Counted from the first letter of the stretch, positions 52,867 through 61,250 are shown. The stretch is 64,000 bases of DNA from Arhodomonas aquaeolei DSM 8974 (GCF_000374645.1 NZ_KB894804.1:1-64000); one strand, 5' to 3'. Made by a program: numbers and translations. Notes: generated from the letters alone by a model not told the origin.

Positions 52867-53778
52867 ATGATCCGCCAGCGAACGCTCAAGAACAGCATCC
52901 GTGCCACGGGTGTCGGCCTGCACACGGGCGAGAAGGTCTATCTCACGCTGCGACCGGCCGCACCGGATACCGGCATCGTGTTCCGCCGTGTCGATTTCGA
53001 TGAGCCCGTGGAGGTTCGCGCCCACCCGGAAAACGTCGGCGACACCCAGCTTTCCACGTGCCTGATCCAAGACGGTGTGCGTATCTCCACCGTGGAGCAT
53101 CTCCTCTCGGCCCTGGCGGGCCTCGGGATCGACAACGCCTATGTCGATCTCTCCGCCCCCGAGGTGCCGATCATGGACGGCAGCGCCGGCCCGTTCGTGT
53201 TCCTGATCCGCTCCGCGGGCGTGCAGGAGCAGAATGCCGCCAAGCGGTTCATCCGGATCAAGCGCCCCGTTCGCATCGAGGAAGGGGACAAGTGGGTCGC
53301 CTTCGAGCCGTTCGACGGCTTCAAGGTGGGCTTCACCCTGGAGTTCGATCACCCCATCTTCAGCGACGGTCTCCAGCGCGCGGAGTTCGATTTCTCCTCG
53401 ACCTCCTTCGTCAAGGAGGTGAGTCGCGCGCGGACCTTCGGCTTCATGCGGGACATCGAGTACCTGCAGCAGAACAATCTCGCGCTTGGCGGTAGCCTCG
53501 ACAATGCGATCGTGGTGGACGACTATCGCGTACTCAATGAGGACGGGCTTCGTTACGCCGATGAGTTCGTCAAGCACAAGATCCTCGACGCCATCGGCGA
53601 TCTCTACCTCCTCGGCCATAGCCTGGTCGGCTCCTTCACCGGTTACAAGTCCGGCCACGCACTGAACAACCGCCTGCTCCGGCGTCTGCTCCAGGAGGCG
53701 GATGCCTGGGAGGCCGTGACCTTCGACGAGGTCGAGGACGCCCCGATCTCCTTCGATCAGCCCGTCCCCGTGGGCTGA
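52867..53778 (+). CDS. lpxC: UDP-3-O-acyl-GlcNAc deacetylase LpxC
   Basis: Zinc deacetylase for the committed step of lipid A synthesis. At 303 residues, the zinc ligands are His78 (in [12 protein letters not shown]), His237 and Asp241 (in [10 protein letters not shown]). The catalytic His is in SGHALNN near residue 264. The ATG at 52867 gives [19 protein letters not shown], the normal N-terminus. It is the last gene of the cluster and is closed by an intrinsic terminator. Confidence 0.97.
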   Translation: MIRQRTLKNSIRATGVGLHTGEKVYLTLRPAAPDTGIVFRRVDFDEPVEVRAHPENVGDTQLSTCLIQDGVRISTVEHLLSALAGLGIDNAYVDLSAPEVPIMDGSAGPFVFLIRSAGVQEQNAAKRFIRIKRPVRIEEGDKWVAFEPFDGFKVGFTLEFDHPIFSDGLQRAEFDFSSTSFVKEVSRARTFGFMRDIEYLQQNNLALGGSLDNAIVVDDYRVLNEDGLRYADEFVKHKILDAIGDLYLLGHSLVGSFTGYKSGHALNNRLLRRLLQEADAWEAVTFDEVEDAPISFDQPVPVG

Positions 53779-53820
53779 GGCCGCAGGGCGGGCGCCTGCC
53801 GCCGCCCTTCGCGGACCCGA

Positions 53821-53849
53821 CCCCCGGTATCGTCCGGGGGTTTTGTTTT
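53821..53849 (+). terminator. Intrinsic terminator after lpxC
   Basis: CCCCCGG (53821-53827) pairs with CCGGGGG (53834-53840) over a 6-nt loop, followed by TTTTGTTTT. It lies 43 nt after the lpxC stop and marks the end of the dcw-lpxC block. Confidence 0.88.
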
Positions 53850-53903
53850 TCCGGCCCCTGTCATATCCGCACCCGACGGCGCCGCGTGTGCCATCATTGG
53901 GGC

Positions 53904-55262
53904 ATGAAAGCCTGTCGTCGTACAGCCCTGATCGCAATGGTCCTCACCGTGCTCGCCCTTGCGGCAGCCGGGCGTGCGGCGGCGTCCACTGTCTGGGAGT
54001 TGTCGGTCGAGGGGCCGATCGGGCCGGTCACCTCCGCCTACGTGGACGAGGAGATAACGGCCGCGGACGAGGCCGGCGTCGAGGCGGTCATCCTGCGCCT
54101 GGACACGCCCGGCGGGCTGGACCAGGCCATGCGCGGGATCGTGCAGAGGATCCTCGCCGCGCGCACGCCGGTCGTTGCCTGGGTCGCCCCTGCCGGGGCC
54201 CGCGCGGCCAGCGCGGGGACCTATATCCTCTATGCCTCCCATGTCGCCGCGATGGCCCCGGCGACGAACCTCGGGGCAGCGACCCCGGTGCGTCTCGGTG
54301 GCGGCGGTGCCACGCCCTCGGGTGACGAGGGCGGGAGCGGCGACGGGGATGCGCTGCACCGGAAGATGGTGAACGACGCCGTCGCCTACATCCGCGGCCT
54401 GGCGGAGCTGCGCGGGCGTAACGGCGACTGGGCGGAGAAGGCGGTGCGCGAGGGTGCCAGCCTGGAGGCCGGCGCCGCCCGCGAGGCCGGGGTGGTCGAG
54501 CTCCTCGCCGGCAACCGCGACGAGCTCCTCGCCACCCTGGACGGCCGGCGCGTGGAGACCGCCGCCGGCGAGCGGACGCTGCACACCCGTGGCGCCACGG
54601 TCGTGGACCGCAGCCCGGACTGGCGGACCCGGCTGCTGGCGGCTATCGCCCATCCCAATTTCGCCTATATCCTCATGCTCATCGGCATCTACGGGCTGAT
54701 CTTCGAGCTCGCCAACCCCGGCGCGGTGGTGCCCGGCGTGATCGGCGGCATCGCGCTGCTGCTGGCGCTGTACGCGCTGCAGGTGCTGCCGGTGAGCTAT
54801 GCCGGGCTCGGGCTGATCCTGCTCGGGGTCGGTCTCATGCTCGCGGAGGCATTCGCGCCTTCGTTCGGAATCCTCGGCCTGGGCGGCGCGGTGGCGTTCG
54901 TCGCCGGTTCCTTGATGTTATTCGACACGGAGGCGCCGGGATTTCGGTTATCGTTGGCGCTGGTGGTCGGTGTGGCCCTGGGTAGCGCGATACTGCTGTT
55001 CGCGACCGGTACGCTCGCGGCGCGGGCGTACCGCCGCCCGGTGGTCTCCGGGCAGCAGCAGCTCGTTGGCGCCCGCGGGCGGGTTGTCAGCGGCTTCCCC
55101 GGGGCGGGTCACGTCCGCGTGTTCGGCGAGCTCTGGCGGGCCGACTGCGACACGCCGATGACCGCCGGCGCGCCGGTGCGCGTGGTTGCCGTCGACGGAC
55201 TGCGCCTGCACGTGGAGCCGGCCGATTCCACAGCCGAGTCAGCAGACAGCGAGGATCTATGA
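53904..55262 (+). CDS. NfeD-type membrane serine protease with OB-fold tail
   Basis: Long NfeD (NfeD1b-type) protein: a ClpP-like periplasmic serine protease fused to membrane helices and an OB-fold domain, thought to act on membrane proteins with a stomatin/slipin partner. At 452 residues, a signal peptide (about 1-25) is followed by a protease domain with Ser103 in AASAGTYIL and Lys154 in LHRKMVND as the likely Ser-Lys dyad. Several membrane helices cover about 245-375, and the NfeD OB domain starts near QQQLVGARGRV. No slipin gene is adjacent. The start at 53904 begins the signal peptide. It overlaps pdxH by 4 nt. Confidence 0.9.
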   Translation: MKACRRTALIAMVLTVLALAAAGRAAASTVWELSVEGPIGPVTSAYVDEEITAADEAGVEAVILRLDTPGGLDQAMRGIVQRILAARTPVVAWVAPAGARAASAGTYILYASHVAAMAPATNLGAATPVRLGGGGATPSGDEGGSGDGDALHRKMVNDAVAYIRGLAELRGRNGDWAEKAVREGASLEAGAAREAGVVELLAGNRDELLATLDGRRVETAAGERTLHTRGATVVDRSPDWRTRLLAAIAHPNFAYILMLIGIYGLIFELANPGAVVPGVIGGIALLLALYALQVLPVSYAGLGLILLGVGLMLAEAFAPSFGILGLGGAVAFVAGSLMLFDTEAPGFRLSLALVVGVALGSAILLFATGTLAARAYRRPVVSGQQQLVGARGRVVSGFPGAGHVRVFGELWRADCDTPMTAGAPVRVVAVDGLRLHVEPADSTAESADSEDL

Positions 55263-55852
55263 GCGATAAGACCTTTGAGCGGGCGCTGGCCCAGTTCCGG
55301 GAGTGGTTCGACCGGGCGCGGGCCCACGAGGCCGTGGGCGAGCCTACGGCGATGACCCTGGCCACCGCGGGTGCGGACGGGCGGCCCTCGGCGCGTATCG
55401 TGCTGCTCAAGCAGGTGGATGAGGACGGCTTCGTGTTCTACACCAACACGCGCTCGCGCAAGGGCCGGCAGCTCGCCGAGAATCCGGTCGCAGCGCTGAC
55501 CTTCTTCTGGCAGCCGTTACTCGCGCAGGTGCTCGTGGAGGGGCCGGTCAAGCCCGTCACGGACGCCGAGGCGGACGCCTACTTCGCGTCACGCCCGCGG
55601 CTCAGCCAGATCGGGGCCTGGGCGTCCCACCAGTCGGAGCCGCTGACTACCCGTGCCGAGCTCGACGAACGTGTCCGCCACTATGAGGAGCGCTATCCCG
55701 ACGGGGAAGTGCCGCGGCCGCCGCACTGGAGCGGCTACCGCCTGGTTCCGGAGATGATCGAGTTCTGGTCCGGGCGCAACGGCCGGCTACATCACCGCGA
55801 GCGCTTCTGGTGCGAGGACAGCGCCTGGCACCATACCTTGCTCAACCCCTGA
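55259..55852 (+). CDS. pdxH: Pyridoxamine 5'-phosphate oxidase PdxH
   Basis: FMN enzyme that makes pyridoxal 5'-phosphate from the pyridoxine or pyridoxamine phosphate forms. At 197 residues, FMN-binding segments include ARIVLLKQVDEDGFVFYTNTRSRKG and, near the C-terminus, EFWSGRNGRLHHRERF, typical of the family. It is about 15-20 residues shorter at the N-terminus than E. coli PdxH, a variable region. The ATG overlaps the NfeD-type gene stop (ATGA). It converges with the 417-residue unknown gene, with 9 nt between stops. Confidence 0.95.
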   Translation: MSDKTFERALAQFREWFDRARAHEAVGEPTAMTLATAGADGRPSARIVLLKQVDEDGFVFYTNTRSRKGRQLAENPVAALTFFWQPLLAQVLVEGPVKPVTDAEADAYFASRPRLSQIGAWASHQSEPLTTRAELDERVRHYEERYPDGEVPRPPHWSGYRLVPEMIEFWSGRNGRLHHRERFWCEDSAWHHTLLNP

Positions 55853-55861
55853 CCCGCCCGC

Positions 55862-57115
55862 TCAGGCGCTGCCCTGGTAATCGAGCCAGGGCATGAGCTG
55901 CGGCGGCTCGCCGCCGGTGACCGCCGTGGCCGGCTGCTCCACGTGGAAGCCCGCGCCGAGGGCCTCGGCGCGTTCCCGCCAGTGGGCCTGGATCGCCGGC
56001 ACCGCCTCGGGCGCCATCGGGTAGTCGTTACCCAGATAGGCGATGGCGCCGTCATCGCGCTGGGCGAGCACCGTGTAGGCGAAGGGCCCGACGCCGGGCA
56101 GGCGCTGCTCGGTGAGCGTGATCGCCGTGGCGTTCCCGAAGGCCGGGTCCCCGTCGCGGGGCTCGCGGCGCTGTGTGGTATCCGCCAGCGAGGCCTGATC
56201 CGCAACGGTGATGGCCATCTCCGCATTATCACTGAACACCCCCGGACGCGGGAGCGTCGGGGTCACCTCGACGCCGTGGGCCGTCAGTCCGGCGGTGTAC
56301 TGACGCTGGCGCCGCAGCCAGTCGTCGTAGCCGGCAGGGTCGTCGCTGCCCATGTGCCGGGCCCACTCGTCCAGGGTGAGGAACGGTGTCCATGCACGGC
56401 CGTGGAGGCCGAGAAAGGTATTACCCTCTTCCGTATGTATCGCCACCGGCTCGTCCGGGCGGTAGAGCGCGCCTTCCAGCAGGGCCCACAGTGATCCGAA
56501 CCCGGCGTGCTCGAGCTGGACCTTGAGCAGGGCGCTGAGGTCGTGAAAGCTCGCGTAGGCGAGGTTGACCGGCTCCAGGCCGAACTGCTGGCGCACGACC
56601 TGGTCCGTGGCCAGGGCCGGCGCGCCACGCTCGAGCAGCCGCTCCTCGACCACCTGCCGCACGGTATCGAGTGTCGGGCCCGGCGCGACCAGCGCAAAGG
56701 GCAGGGCGAGCATCGGGCCGGCGCCCGGGCTGCGGCGCGGCGCCACTGCCGGCAGCGGAAAGCGCCCGCCGGCGCAGCCCAGGCTCAGCCGGTGCGGGGT
56801 GAACGGCGCGCCGCGCAGACTGCCGCGGTAGACCTCCAGCAGGGCCTCGGTCATGGGCAGGCCGGGCTGGAGCAGCTCGGTGAGGTCGTACAGGCCGCCG
56901 GCGATGATGAGCCCGGCCTCGGTCACGGTCTCGCCGAGAATGCGGTGGAGGTCGGCGGCGACGGCCTGGCCGAGGACCTCGGCGGCGTCCCGGCTGAGCG
57001 GCTCCGGGGGGCGGGCACCGCGGGCGACGACCTCCGGATCGAGTTCGATGGTGAGCACGGCGGGGGTCGCGGACAGGGCGGCTTGCATGATCTGGCGTAT
57101 CTCCGTGATCGGCAT
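55862..57115 (-). CDS. Unrecognised conserved-looking protein, 417 residues
   Basis: I do not recognise the family. The codon pattern and composition match the neighbouring real genes, and no competing frame is convincing. The protein has no signal peptide or clear membrane segment. It is rich in Ala, Leu, Pro and Glu and contains one cysteine (in SLGCAGGRFPLP). Motif-like stretches are AGLIIAGGLYDLTELL, EEGNTFLGLHGRAWTPFLTLDEWARHM and the acidic-aromatic C-terminal end QLMPWLDYQG. It is probably cytoplasmic. It is transcribed alone on the minus strand, convergent with pdxH and divergent from the hns region, whose 5' part carries an 11-bp direct repeat. Confidence 0.75.
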   Translation of the reverse strand: MPITEIRQIMQAALSATPAVLTIELDPEVVARGARPPEPLSRDAAEVLGQAVAADLHRILGETVTEAGLIIAGGLYDLTELLQPGLPMTEALLEVYRGSLRGAPFTPHRLSLGCAGGRFPLPAVAPRRSPGAGPMLALPFALVAPGPTLDTVRQVVEERLLERGAPALATDQVVRQQFGLEPVNLAYASFHDLSALLKVQLEHAGFGSLWALLEGALYRPDEPVAIHTEEGNTFLGLHGRAWTPFLTLDEWARHMGSDDPAGYDDWLRRQRQYTAGLTAHGVEVTPTLPRPGVFSDNAEMAITVADQASLADTTQRREPRDGDPAFGNATAITLTEQRLPGVGPFAYTVLAQRDDGAIAYLGNDYPMAPEAVPAIQAHWRERAEALGAGFHVEQPATAVTGGEPPQLMPWLDYQGSA

Positions 57116-57168
57116 CTGGGCGGTGGTCGGGGTCAGGCGTAACGGCGCGGCCCCGAATCAGCGGCACC

Positions 57169-57232
57169 CATTATGCCCGCCTGCGCGTGCCGAATTAAGC
57201 CGTATCCTGCGTGGACCGCGGCATTATGCCCG
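57169..57232. repeat. 11-bp direct repeat CATTATGCCCG
   Basis: CATTATGCCCG occurs at 57169-57179 and 57222-57232, 53 bp apart, about five helical turns. On the minus strand each copy supplies CATAAT, a 5/6 match to a -10 hexamer, so the copies could be tandem promoters or operator half-sites for the 417-residue gene. Confidence 0.55.
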
Positions 57233-57314
57233 GGGCGTTTCGTCCTTTTTCGTCTAATTGATGGAAATCAGGGCGTCGGAATTCAAGGACGTGAACAATC
57301 TCAAAAAATTACAA

Positions 57315-57343
57315 TTGTCTCCCGCCTCTGTCTGCGATTTAAT
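57315..57343 (+). promoter_or_regulatory. Sigma-70-type promoter of hns
   Basis: TTGTCT (57315-57320, 4/6) and TTTAAT (57338-57343, 5/6) with 17-nt spacing, within an AT-rich stretch. The curved, AT-rich context is what H-NS itself binds, so autoregulation is plausible. Confidence 0.58.
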
Positions 57344-57525
57344 AATATGCGATCATGGATTGATCGGATCGTGAAACCGGCACTTCACTCGATCGTTTAA
57401 CGGGGAGTATGGGGTGTTGCCGCCACGGTCATATTTCGTCACCCCCGGATACCGCCGGCCGGTTATCGCGTGGGGAGGCGAATTTTTCGAACACACTGGC
57501 TGGTTATTGCAGAGGAAAGAACAAA

Positions 57526-57861
57526 ATGGCGGATCTGGATCTCTCGAAGTACGACTCCCAGCAGCTTCGCGAGCTGAAAAAGGACATCGACAAGGCGCTG
57601 GAGTCCCGTCGCCGTGACGACGCGAAAAAGGCGCAGCAGGAGCTGAAGCAGGTGGCCGAGCGCTATGGCTTCAATCTCAACGAGCTGGTGGCCGGGCAGG
57701 GCACCAAGCAGACGCGCCGCCGCAGTGGCGGCAAGGCGCCGGCCCAGTTCCGCCATCCCGAGGACGAGACCAAGACCTGGTCCGGTCGCGGCCGTAAGCC
57801 GGTCTGGGTCAAGGAATGGGAGGCCGCGGGCCGCTCACTCGAGGATCTGCGGATCAAGTGA
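57526..57861 (+). CDS. hns: H-NS family nucleoid-associated protein
   Basis: DNA-binding protein that coats AT-rich DNA and silences transcription. At 111 residues, an N-terminal oligomerisation helix region (about 8-55, LRELKKDIDKALESRRRDD) and a short basic linker are followed by the C-terminal DNA-binding domain. The signature there is KTWSGRGRKPVWVKEW, with the H-NS hook motif (usually GRGRxPxW). The ATG at 57526 has AGAGGAAAG upstream, and the frame extends upstream without homology. It sits alone behind an AT-rich leader. The sequence resembles H-NS/HvrA types of beta- and gammaproteobacteria more than MvaT. Confidence 0.94.
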   Translation: MADLDLSKYDSQQLRELKKDIDKALESRRRDDAKKAQQELKQVAERYGFNLNELVAGQGTKQTRRRSGGKAPAQFRHPEDETKTWSGRGRKPVWVKEWEAAGRSLEDLRIK

Positions 57862-57869
57862 TCCGCCGC

Positions 57870-57898
57870 GGTGTGGTGCGGCCGGGCCGCACCACACC
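57870..57898. terminator. Bidirectional hairpin between hns and pncB
   Basis: GGTGTGGTGCGGC (57870-57882) and GCCGCACCACACC (57886-57898) form a perfect 13-bp stem with a 3-nt loop between convergent genes. Neither strand has a T tract after it, so it is a GC-rich, possibly Rho-assisted or RNA-end-protecting structure rather than a textbook terminator. Confidence 0.6.
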
Positions 57899-57923
57899 GG
57901 CCCTCCGGCATGGCGCGGGATGC

Positions 57924-59249
57924 CTAGGTCCGCGCCGCCAGCCGTTGCAGGGCCGGGCTGACCGTTACCGGGGATTCCCCCGGCGCGGCCAGCGCGCCAG
58001 CGCCCGGAGGCAGCAGGCCGTGTTGCTCGCGGGTGCGTGCCCGTGCCGCCTCCAGTCCATTTTCCGCACCGCCGTCCAGGCGCTCTCCGTTTCGCATCAC
58101 CGGCACCAGCAGCGGCTCACCCTCGTAGCCCTCGTCCGCCAGTGCAATGACGTCGCCGGCGAATCGGCCGCCGTCGTCGTACCGGCGGTAGACCTGCTTG
58201 AGGCCGGGGAGGTCCGTCTTGCCCTCGGAATGCTTGGCGCGCGCCCGCTCGCCGAAGTGGTGGAGCTTGTAGGCGGAGTCGAGGAAGGGCTCGTCGGCGG
58301 AGGTGTCGACCTTGGAGCCGACACCGAAGCCGTCCACCGGTGCGCCGCTGGCCACGATCGCGGCGATGCGCTCCTCGTCCAGGCCGCCGCTGACCAGGAT
58401 CAGGGTGTCGGTGAGGCCGCCGTCGTCGAGGATCCGGCGCACCGTGCGGGCGTGGGCGCTCAGGTCGCCGCTGTCGATGCGCACGCCCTGGACACGGATA
58501 CCGCTGTCGGCGAGCCGGTGCCCGAGAGCGACGGCCTTGTGCGCCCCCTCGGCGACGTCGAAGGTGTCGATGAGCAGGACGACGTTGTCCGGGTGACTGC
58601 GGGCGAAGCGCTCGAAGGCGGTCGCCTCGTCATCGTGGGCGAGCACGAACGAGTGCGCCATGGTGCCGGTCACCGGGATCCCGTAGGCGGCCCCGGCGAG
58701 GGTGGTGGCGGTGGCACCGAAGCCTGCTAGATAGCAGGCCCGGGCCGCCCACATACCGGCCTCGCCGCCGTGGGCGCGGCGCAGACCGAAGTCCACCACG
58801 CGCCGGCCGCCGGCGGCCTCGACACAGCGAAGCGCCTTGGTGGCGATGAGTGTCTGGAAGTGGACGATGTTCATCAGGCGCGACTCGACCAGCTGCGCCT
58901 CGGGTAGCGGGGCGATGATCTGCACCAGCGGCTCCTCGGGGTAGCAGATCGTCCCCTCCGGCATTGCGCGGACCTCGCCGGTGAAACGCAGGTCCGCGAG
59001 CCGGCGGATGAACGCCGCGCTGAACAGGCCGCTGTCGTCGAGCCATGCGAGTTCGCGTTCGTCGAAGCGCAGGCCCTCGAGCCACGTCAGTGTCTGCTCC
59101 AGGCCCGCCGCGAGGAAGCAGCCGCGCCGGGGCGAGCGCCGCAGGAACAGCTCGAAGACGGCGGGCTGCGTCATGCCGTGCTCGTAGTACGTCTGCAGCA
59201 TCGTCAGCTCGTAGAGGTCGGTGAGCAGCGGCGAACGCTCCAGTTCCAT
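57924..59249 (-). CDS. pncB: Nicotinate phosphoribosyltransferase
   Basis: Converts nicotinate and PRPP into nicotinate mononucleotide for NAD salvage. At 441 residues it is of the bacterial form with PLLTDLYELTMLQTYYEHG at the N-terminus. FELFLRRSPRRGCFLAAGLEQ, the region around GLRRAHGGEAGMWAARACYLAGFGAT, and RIDSGDLSAHARTVR follow. The ATG at 59249 has GGAGG 7-11 nt upstream; a TTG one codon earlier is in frame. It lies 34 nt downstream of the yadH gene on the same strand, so it may be cotranscribed with the exporter genes. Confidence 0.94.
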   Translation of the reverse strand: MELERSPLLTDLYELTMLQTYYEHGMTQPAVFELFLRRSPRRGCFLAAGLEQTLTWLEGLRFDERELAWLDDSGLFSAAFIRRLADLRFTGEVRAMPEGTICYPEEPLVQIIAPLPEAQLVESRLMNIVHFQTLIATKALRCVEAAGGRRVVDFGLRRAHGGEAGMWAARACYLAGFGATATTLAGAAYGIPVTGTMAHSFVLAHDDEATAFERFARSHPDNVVLLIDTFDVAEGAHKAVALGHRLADSGIRVQGVRIDSGDLSAHARTVRRILDDGGLTDTLILVSGGLDEERIAAIVASGAPVDGFGVGSKVDTSADEPFLDSAYKLHHFGERARAKHSEGKTDLPGLKQVYRRYDDGGRFAGDVIALADEGYEGEPLLVPVMRNGERLDGGAENGLEAARARTREQHGLLPPGAGALAAPGESPVTVSPALQRLAART

Positions 59250-59283
59250 CAATGTCCTCCCAAACAGCGTGGCCCGCCGGGAC

Positions 59284-60066
59284 TCAGGTCCGCAGCCCCA
59301 CGCCGCGGTTCAGCAGATAGAGGCTGAATGCGGTGAGGCCGACGATGAACAGGATGATGATGCCATACGCGGTCCCGATCGGGATGTCCGAGGTGCCGAG
59401 AATCCCGTAGCGGAAGGCGTTGACCATGTAGAGGATCGGGTTCACCAGCGATACCCCGTGCCAGAAGTCCGGCAGCAGCTGGATCGAATAGAAGACACCG
59501 CCGAGATAGGTCAGGGGCGTGAGAACGAAGGTGGGCACGATGGATATGTCGTCGAACTTGCGCGCGAACACGGCGTTGATGAAGCCGCCCAGCGAGAACA
59601 GCACAGCGGTGAGAAAGACCACCGAGCCGGTGATCCAGACATTGTGTACGCTGAGATCTGCGAAGCCGGTGGCGATGAAGGTCACAATCAGCCCGGTGAG
59701 CAGGCCGCGGCCGACACCGCCGGCGAGGTAGCCGATCAGGATGGTGTAGTTCGGCGTAGGCGAAACGAGGATCTCCTCGATGTGTTTCTGGAATTTCGCG
59801 CCGAAGAACGAGGAAACCACGTTGGAATAGCTGTTCGTGATCACCGACATCATGATGATGCCGGGGGCAATGAACTGCATGTAGGAATAGCCCGCCATCG
59901 GTCCGACGCGGGAGCCGATGAGGTTGCCGAAGATCACGAAGTACAGCGACATGGTGATCGCCGGCGGCACCAGGGTCTGCACCCAGATGCGCAGGTAACG
60001 GGTGGTTTCCTTGTGGGCGATGGTCGCCAGTGCGACCAGGGTCTGTTGAAGGTAGGCGGGTTGCAC
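59284..60066 (-). CDS. yadH: ABC-2 type exporter permease (YadH-like)
   Basis: Membrane permease of an ABC-2 exporter paired with the upstream ATPase; the substrate is unknown. At 260 residues there are six predicted membrane segments. The pre-segment HKETTRYLRIWVQTLVPPAITMSLYFVIFG and the conserved GAKFQKHIEEILVSPTPN coupling region match YadH-type proteins. The start is GTG at 60066 with GGGGGAG upstream. Only 11 nt separate it from the ATPase gene. Both precede pncB, and the pair has no periplasmic or adaptor component nearby. Confidence 0.92.
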   Translation of the reverse strand: MQPAYLQQTLVALATIAHKETTRYLRIWVQTLVPPAITMSLYFVIFGNLIGSRVGPMAGYSYMQFIAPGIIMMSVITNSYSNVVSSFFGAKFQKHIEEILVSPTPNYTILIGYLAGGVGRGLLTGLIVTFIATGFADLSVHNVWITGSVVFLTAVLFSLGGFINAVFARKFDDISIVPTFVLTPLTYLGGVFYSIQLLPDFWHGVSLVNPILYMVNAFRYGILGTSDIPIGTAYGIIILFIVGLTAFSLYLLNRGVGLRT

Positions 60067-60077
60067 GCGATCTCCCC

Positions 60078-61028
60078 CTAGCGGTTCGCCGGCGCGGCGG
60101 CGCCGGACTCCTCGGGTGCATTGCGTTCGAGCATGCGCACGAACAGCTCCTCGAGGCGGTTGGCCTTGTTCTTGAGACTCACCACACCGACGCCGGCGGC
60201 GTCCAGGGCGCGGAACAGCGGGTTGAGCCCCTGCTCTACGTGGACCTCCACCTCCAGGGTGCCGTCGTCGAGCGGCAACACACGGTAGCCCTCGATGCTC
60301 GGTACCTGCTCGATCGGGCAGTCGATGTCGAGGATGTAGCTCTGCGTGGACAGCCGGCGCAGCAGCGCGCGCACGTTGGTGTTCTCGATGATGCGCCCGT
60401 CATCGATGATCGCGATGTTGCGGCACAGCGACTCCGCCTCCTCGAGGTAGTGGGTCGTGAGCACGATGGTGGTGCCCTCGCTGTTGATCTTGCGCAGAAA
60501 CTCCCACATCGAGCGGCGCAGCTCGATATCCACGCCCGCGGTGGGCTCGTCGAGGATCAGCACCTGCGGCTCGTGGATCAGCGCGCGGGCGATCATCAGG
60601 CGCCGCTTCATGCCGCCTGACAGGGTCCGCGAGACCACGTTGCGCCGGCCCCACAGGCCGAGCTCGCGCAGGTAGCGCCCGGCGCGTTCACGCGCCACCT
60701 TCCGCGGAATACCGTAGTAGCCGGCCTGGTTGAGCACGATCTGGCTGACGGTCTCGAAGTGATTGAAATTGAACTCCTGGGGCACGAGGCCGATATTGGT
60801 CTTCGCCCCCCAGGGGTCGCGGTCGATGGCGTGGCCGAAGACCTCCACCTCGCCGCTGGTCTTGCGTACCAGCGAGCTGATGATGCCGATGATGGTCGAT
60901 TTGCCGGCGCCGTTGGGGCCGAGCAGGCCGAAGAAGTCGCCGGGCTCGACGTCGAGGTTGACGTCGCGCAGCGCGACCACGCCGCCGGCATAGGTCTTGT
61001 TGAGCTGACGCAGCGATAGCGCCTTCAT
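60078..61028 (-). CDS. yadG: ABC exporter ATPase (YadG-like)
   Basis: ATPase partner of the adjacent YadH-like permease. At 316 residues, Walker A GPNGAGKS is at 37-44, with Q-loop VPQEFNFNHF, signature LSGGMKRR, Walker B VLILDEPTAGVD and switch histidine in LTTHYLEEAE. A C-terminal extension of about 80 residues is typical of YadG/DrrA-like ATPases. It is the first gene of the yadG-yadH(-pncB) group and is divergent from carA. Its substrate cannot be told from sequence. Confidence 0.93.
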   Translation of the reverse strand: MKALSLRQLNKTYAGGVVALRDVNLDVEPGDFFGLLGPNGAGKSTIIGIISSLVRKTSGEVEVFGHAIDRDPWGAKTNIGLVPQEFNFNHFETVSQIVLNQAGYYGIPRKVARERAGRYLRELGLWGRRNVVSRTLSGGMKRRLMIARALIHEPQVLILDEPTAGVDIELRRSMWEFLRKINSEGTTIVLTTHYLEEAESLCRNIAIIDDGRIIENTNVRALLRRLSTQSYILDIDCPIEQVPSIEGYRVLPLDDGTLEVEVHVEQGLNPLFRALDAAGVGVVSLKNKANRLEELFVRMLERNAPEESGAAAPANR

Positions 61029-61193
61029 GCGTGATGTCCCGGGGTCGAGATGAGTGGGTTTCGGGTGCGGGGCATGGGCATCACCGCACGGACGTGGCGG
61101 ACGCCCGCGGGGAATGCCAATGAGCGGCGATCATACGGCATTCGACCGGTAGAAGGCTACTTGCCCGCCCCGGGAAGCGGGCGGCCGGCAGGA

Positions 61194-61222
61194 TGGACAC
61201 CTCGGCGGTGTCCCCGTAAAAT
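61194..61222 (+). promoter_or_regulatory. Sigma-70 promoter of carAB
   Basis: TGGACA (61194-61199, 5/6) and TAAAAT (61217-61222, 5/6) with exactly 17 nt between them; the start point would be near 61229, about 97 nt before the carA start codon. Confidence 0.75.
61195..61213 (+). promoter_or_regulatory. Palindromic operator candidate inside the carAB promoter
   Basis: GGACACC (61195-61201) and GGTGTCC (61207-61213) are perfect complements around a 5-nt centre. The palindrome overlaps the -35 hexamer and fills most of the spacer, an ideal place for a dimeric repressor. It does not match the ArgR or PurR consensus I know. Confidence 0.55.
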
Positions 61223-61250
61223 TACGGCGTTACACTCCGAATCGGCGCTA

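Larger units (their letters stand above)
57116..57525. other. Long divergent regulatory region upstream of hns
   Basis: About 410 nt with no convincing gene. From 57116 to 57235 it is GC-rich and carries the direct repeat CATTATGCCCG (57169-57179 and 57222-57232). From about 57240 to 57420 it is much more AT-rich than the rest of the window, with TTTTT, AAAAAA and TTTAATAATAT runs. The hns promoter candidate lies inside that stretch, about 180 nt upstream of the start codon, implying a long 5' leader. Confidence 0.6.
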
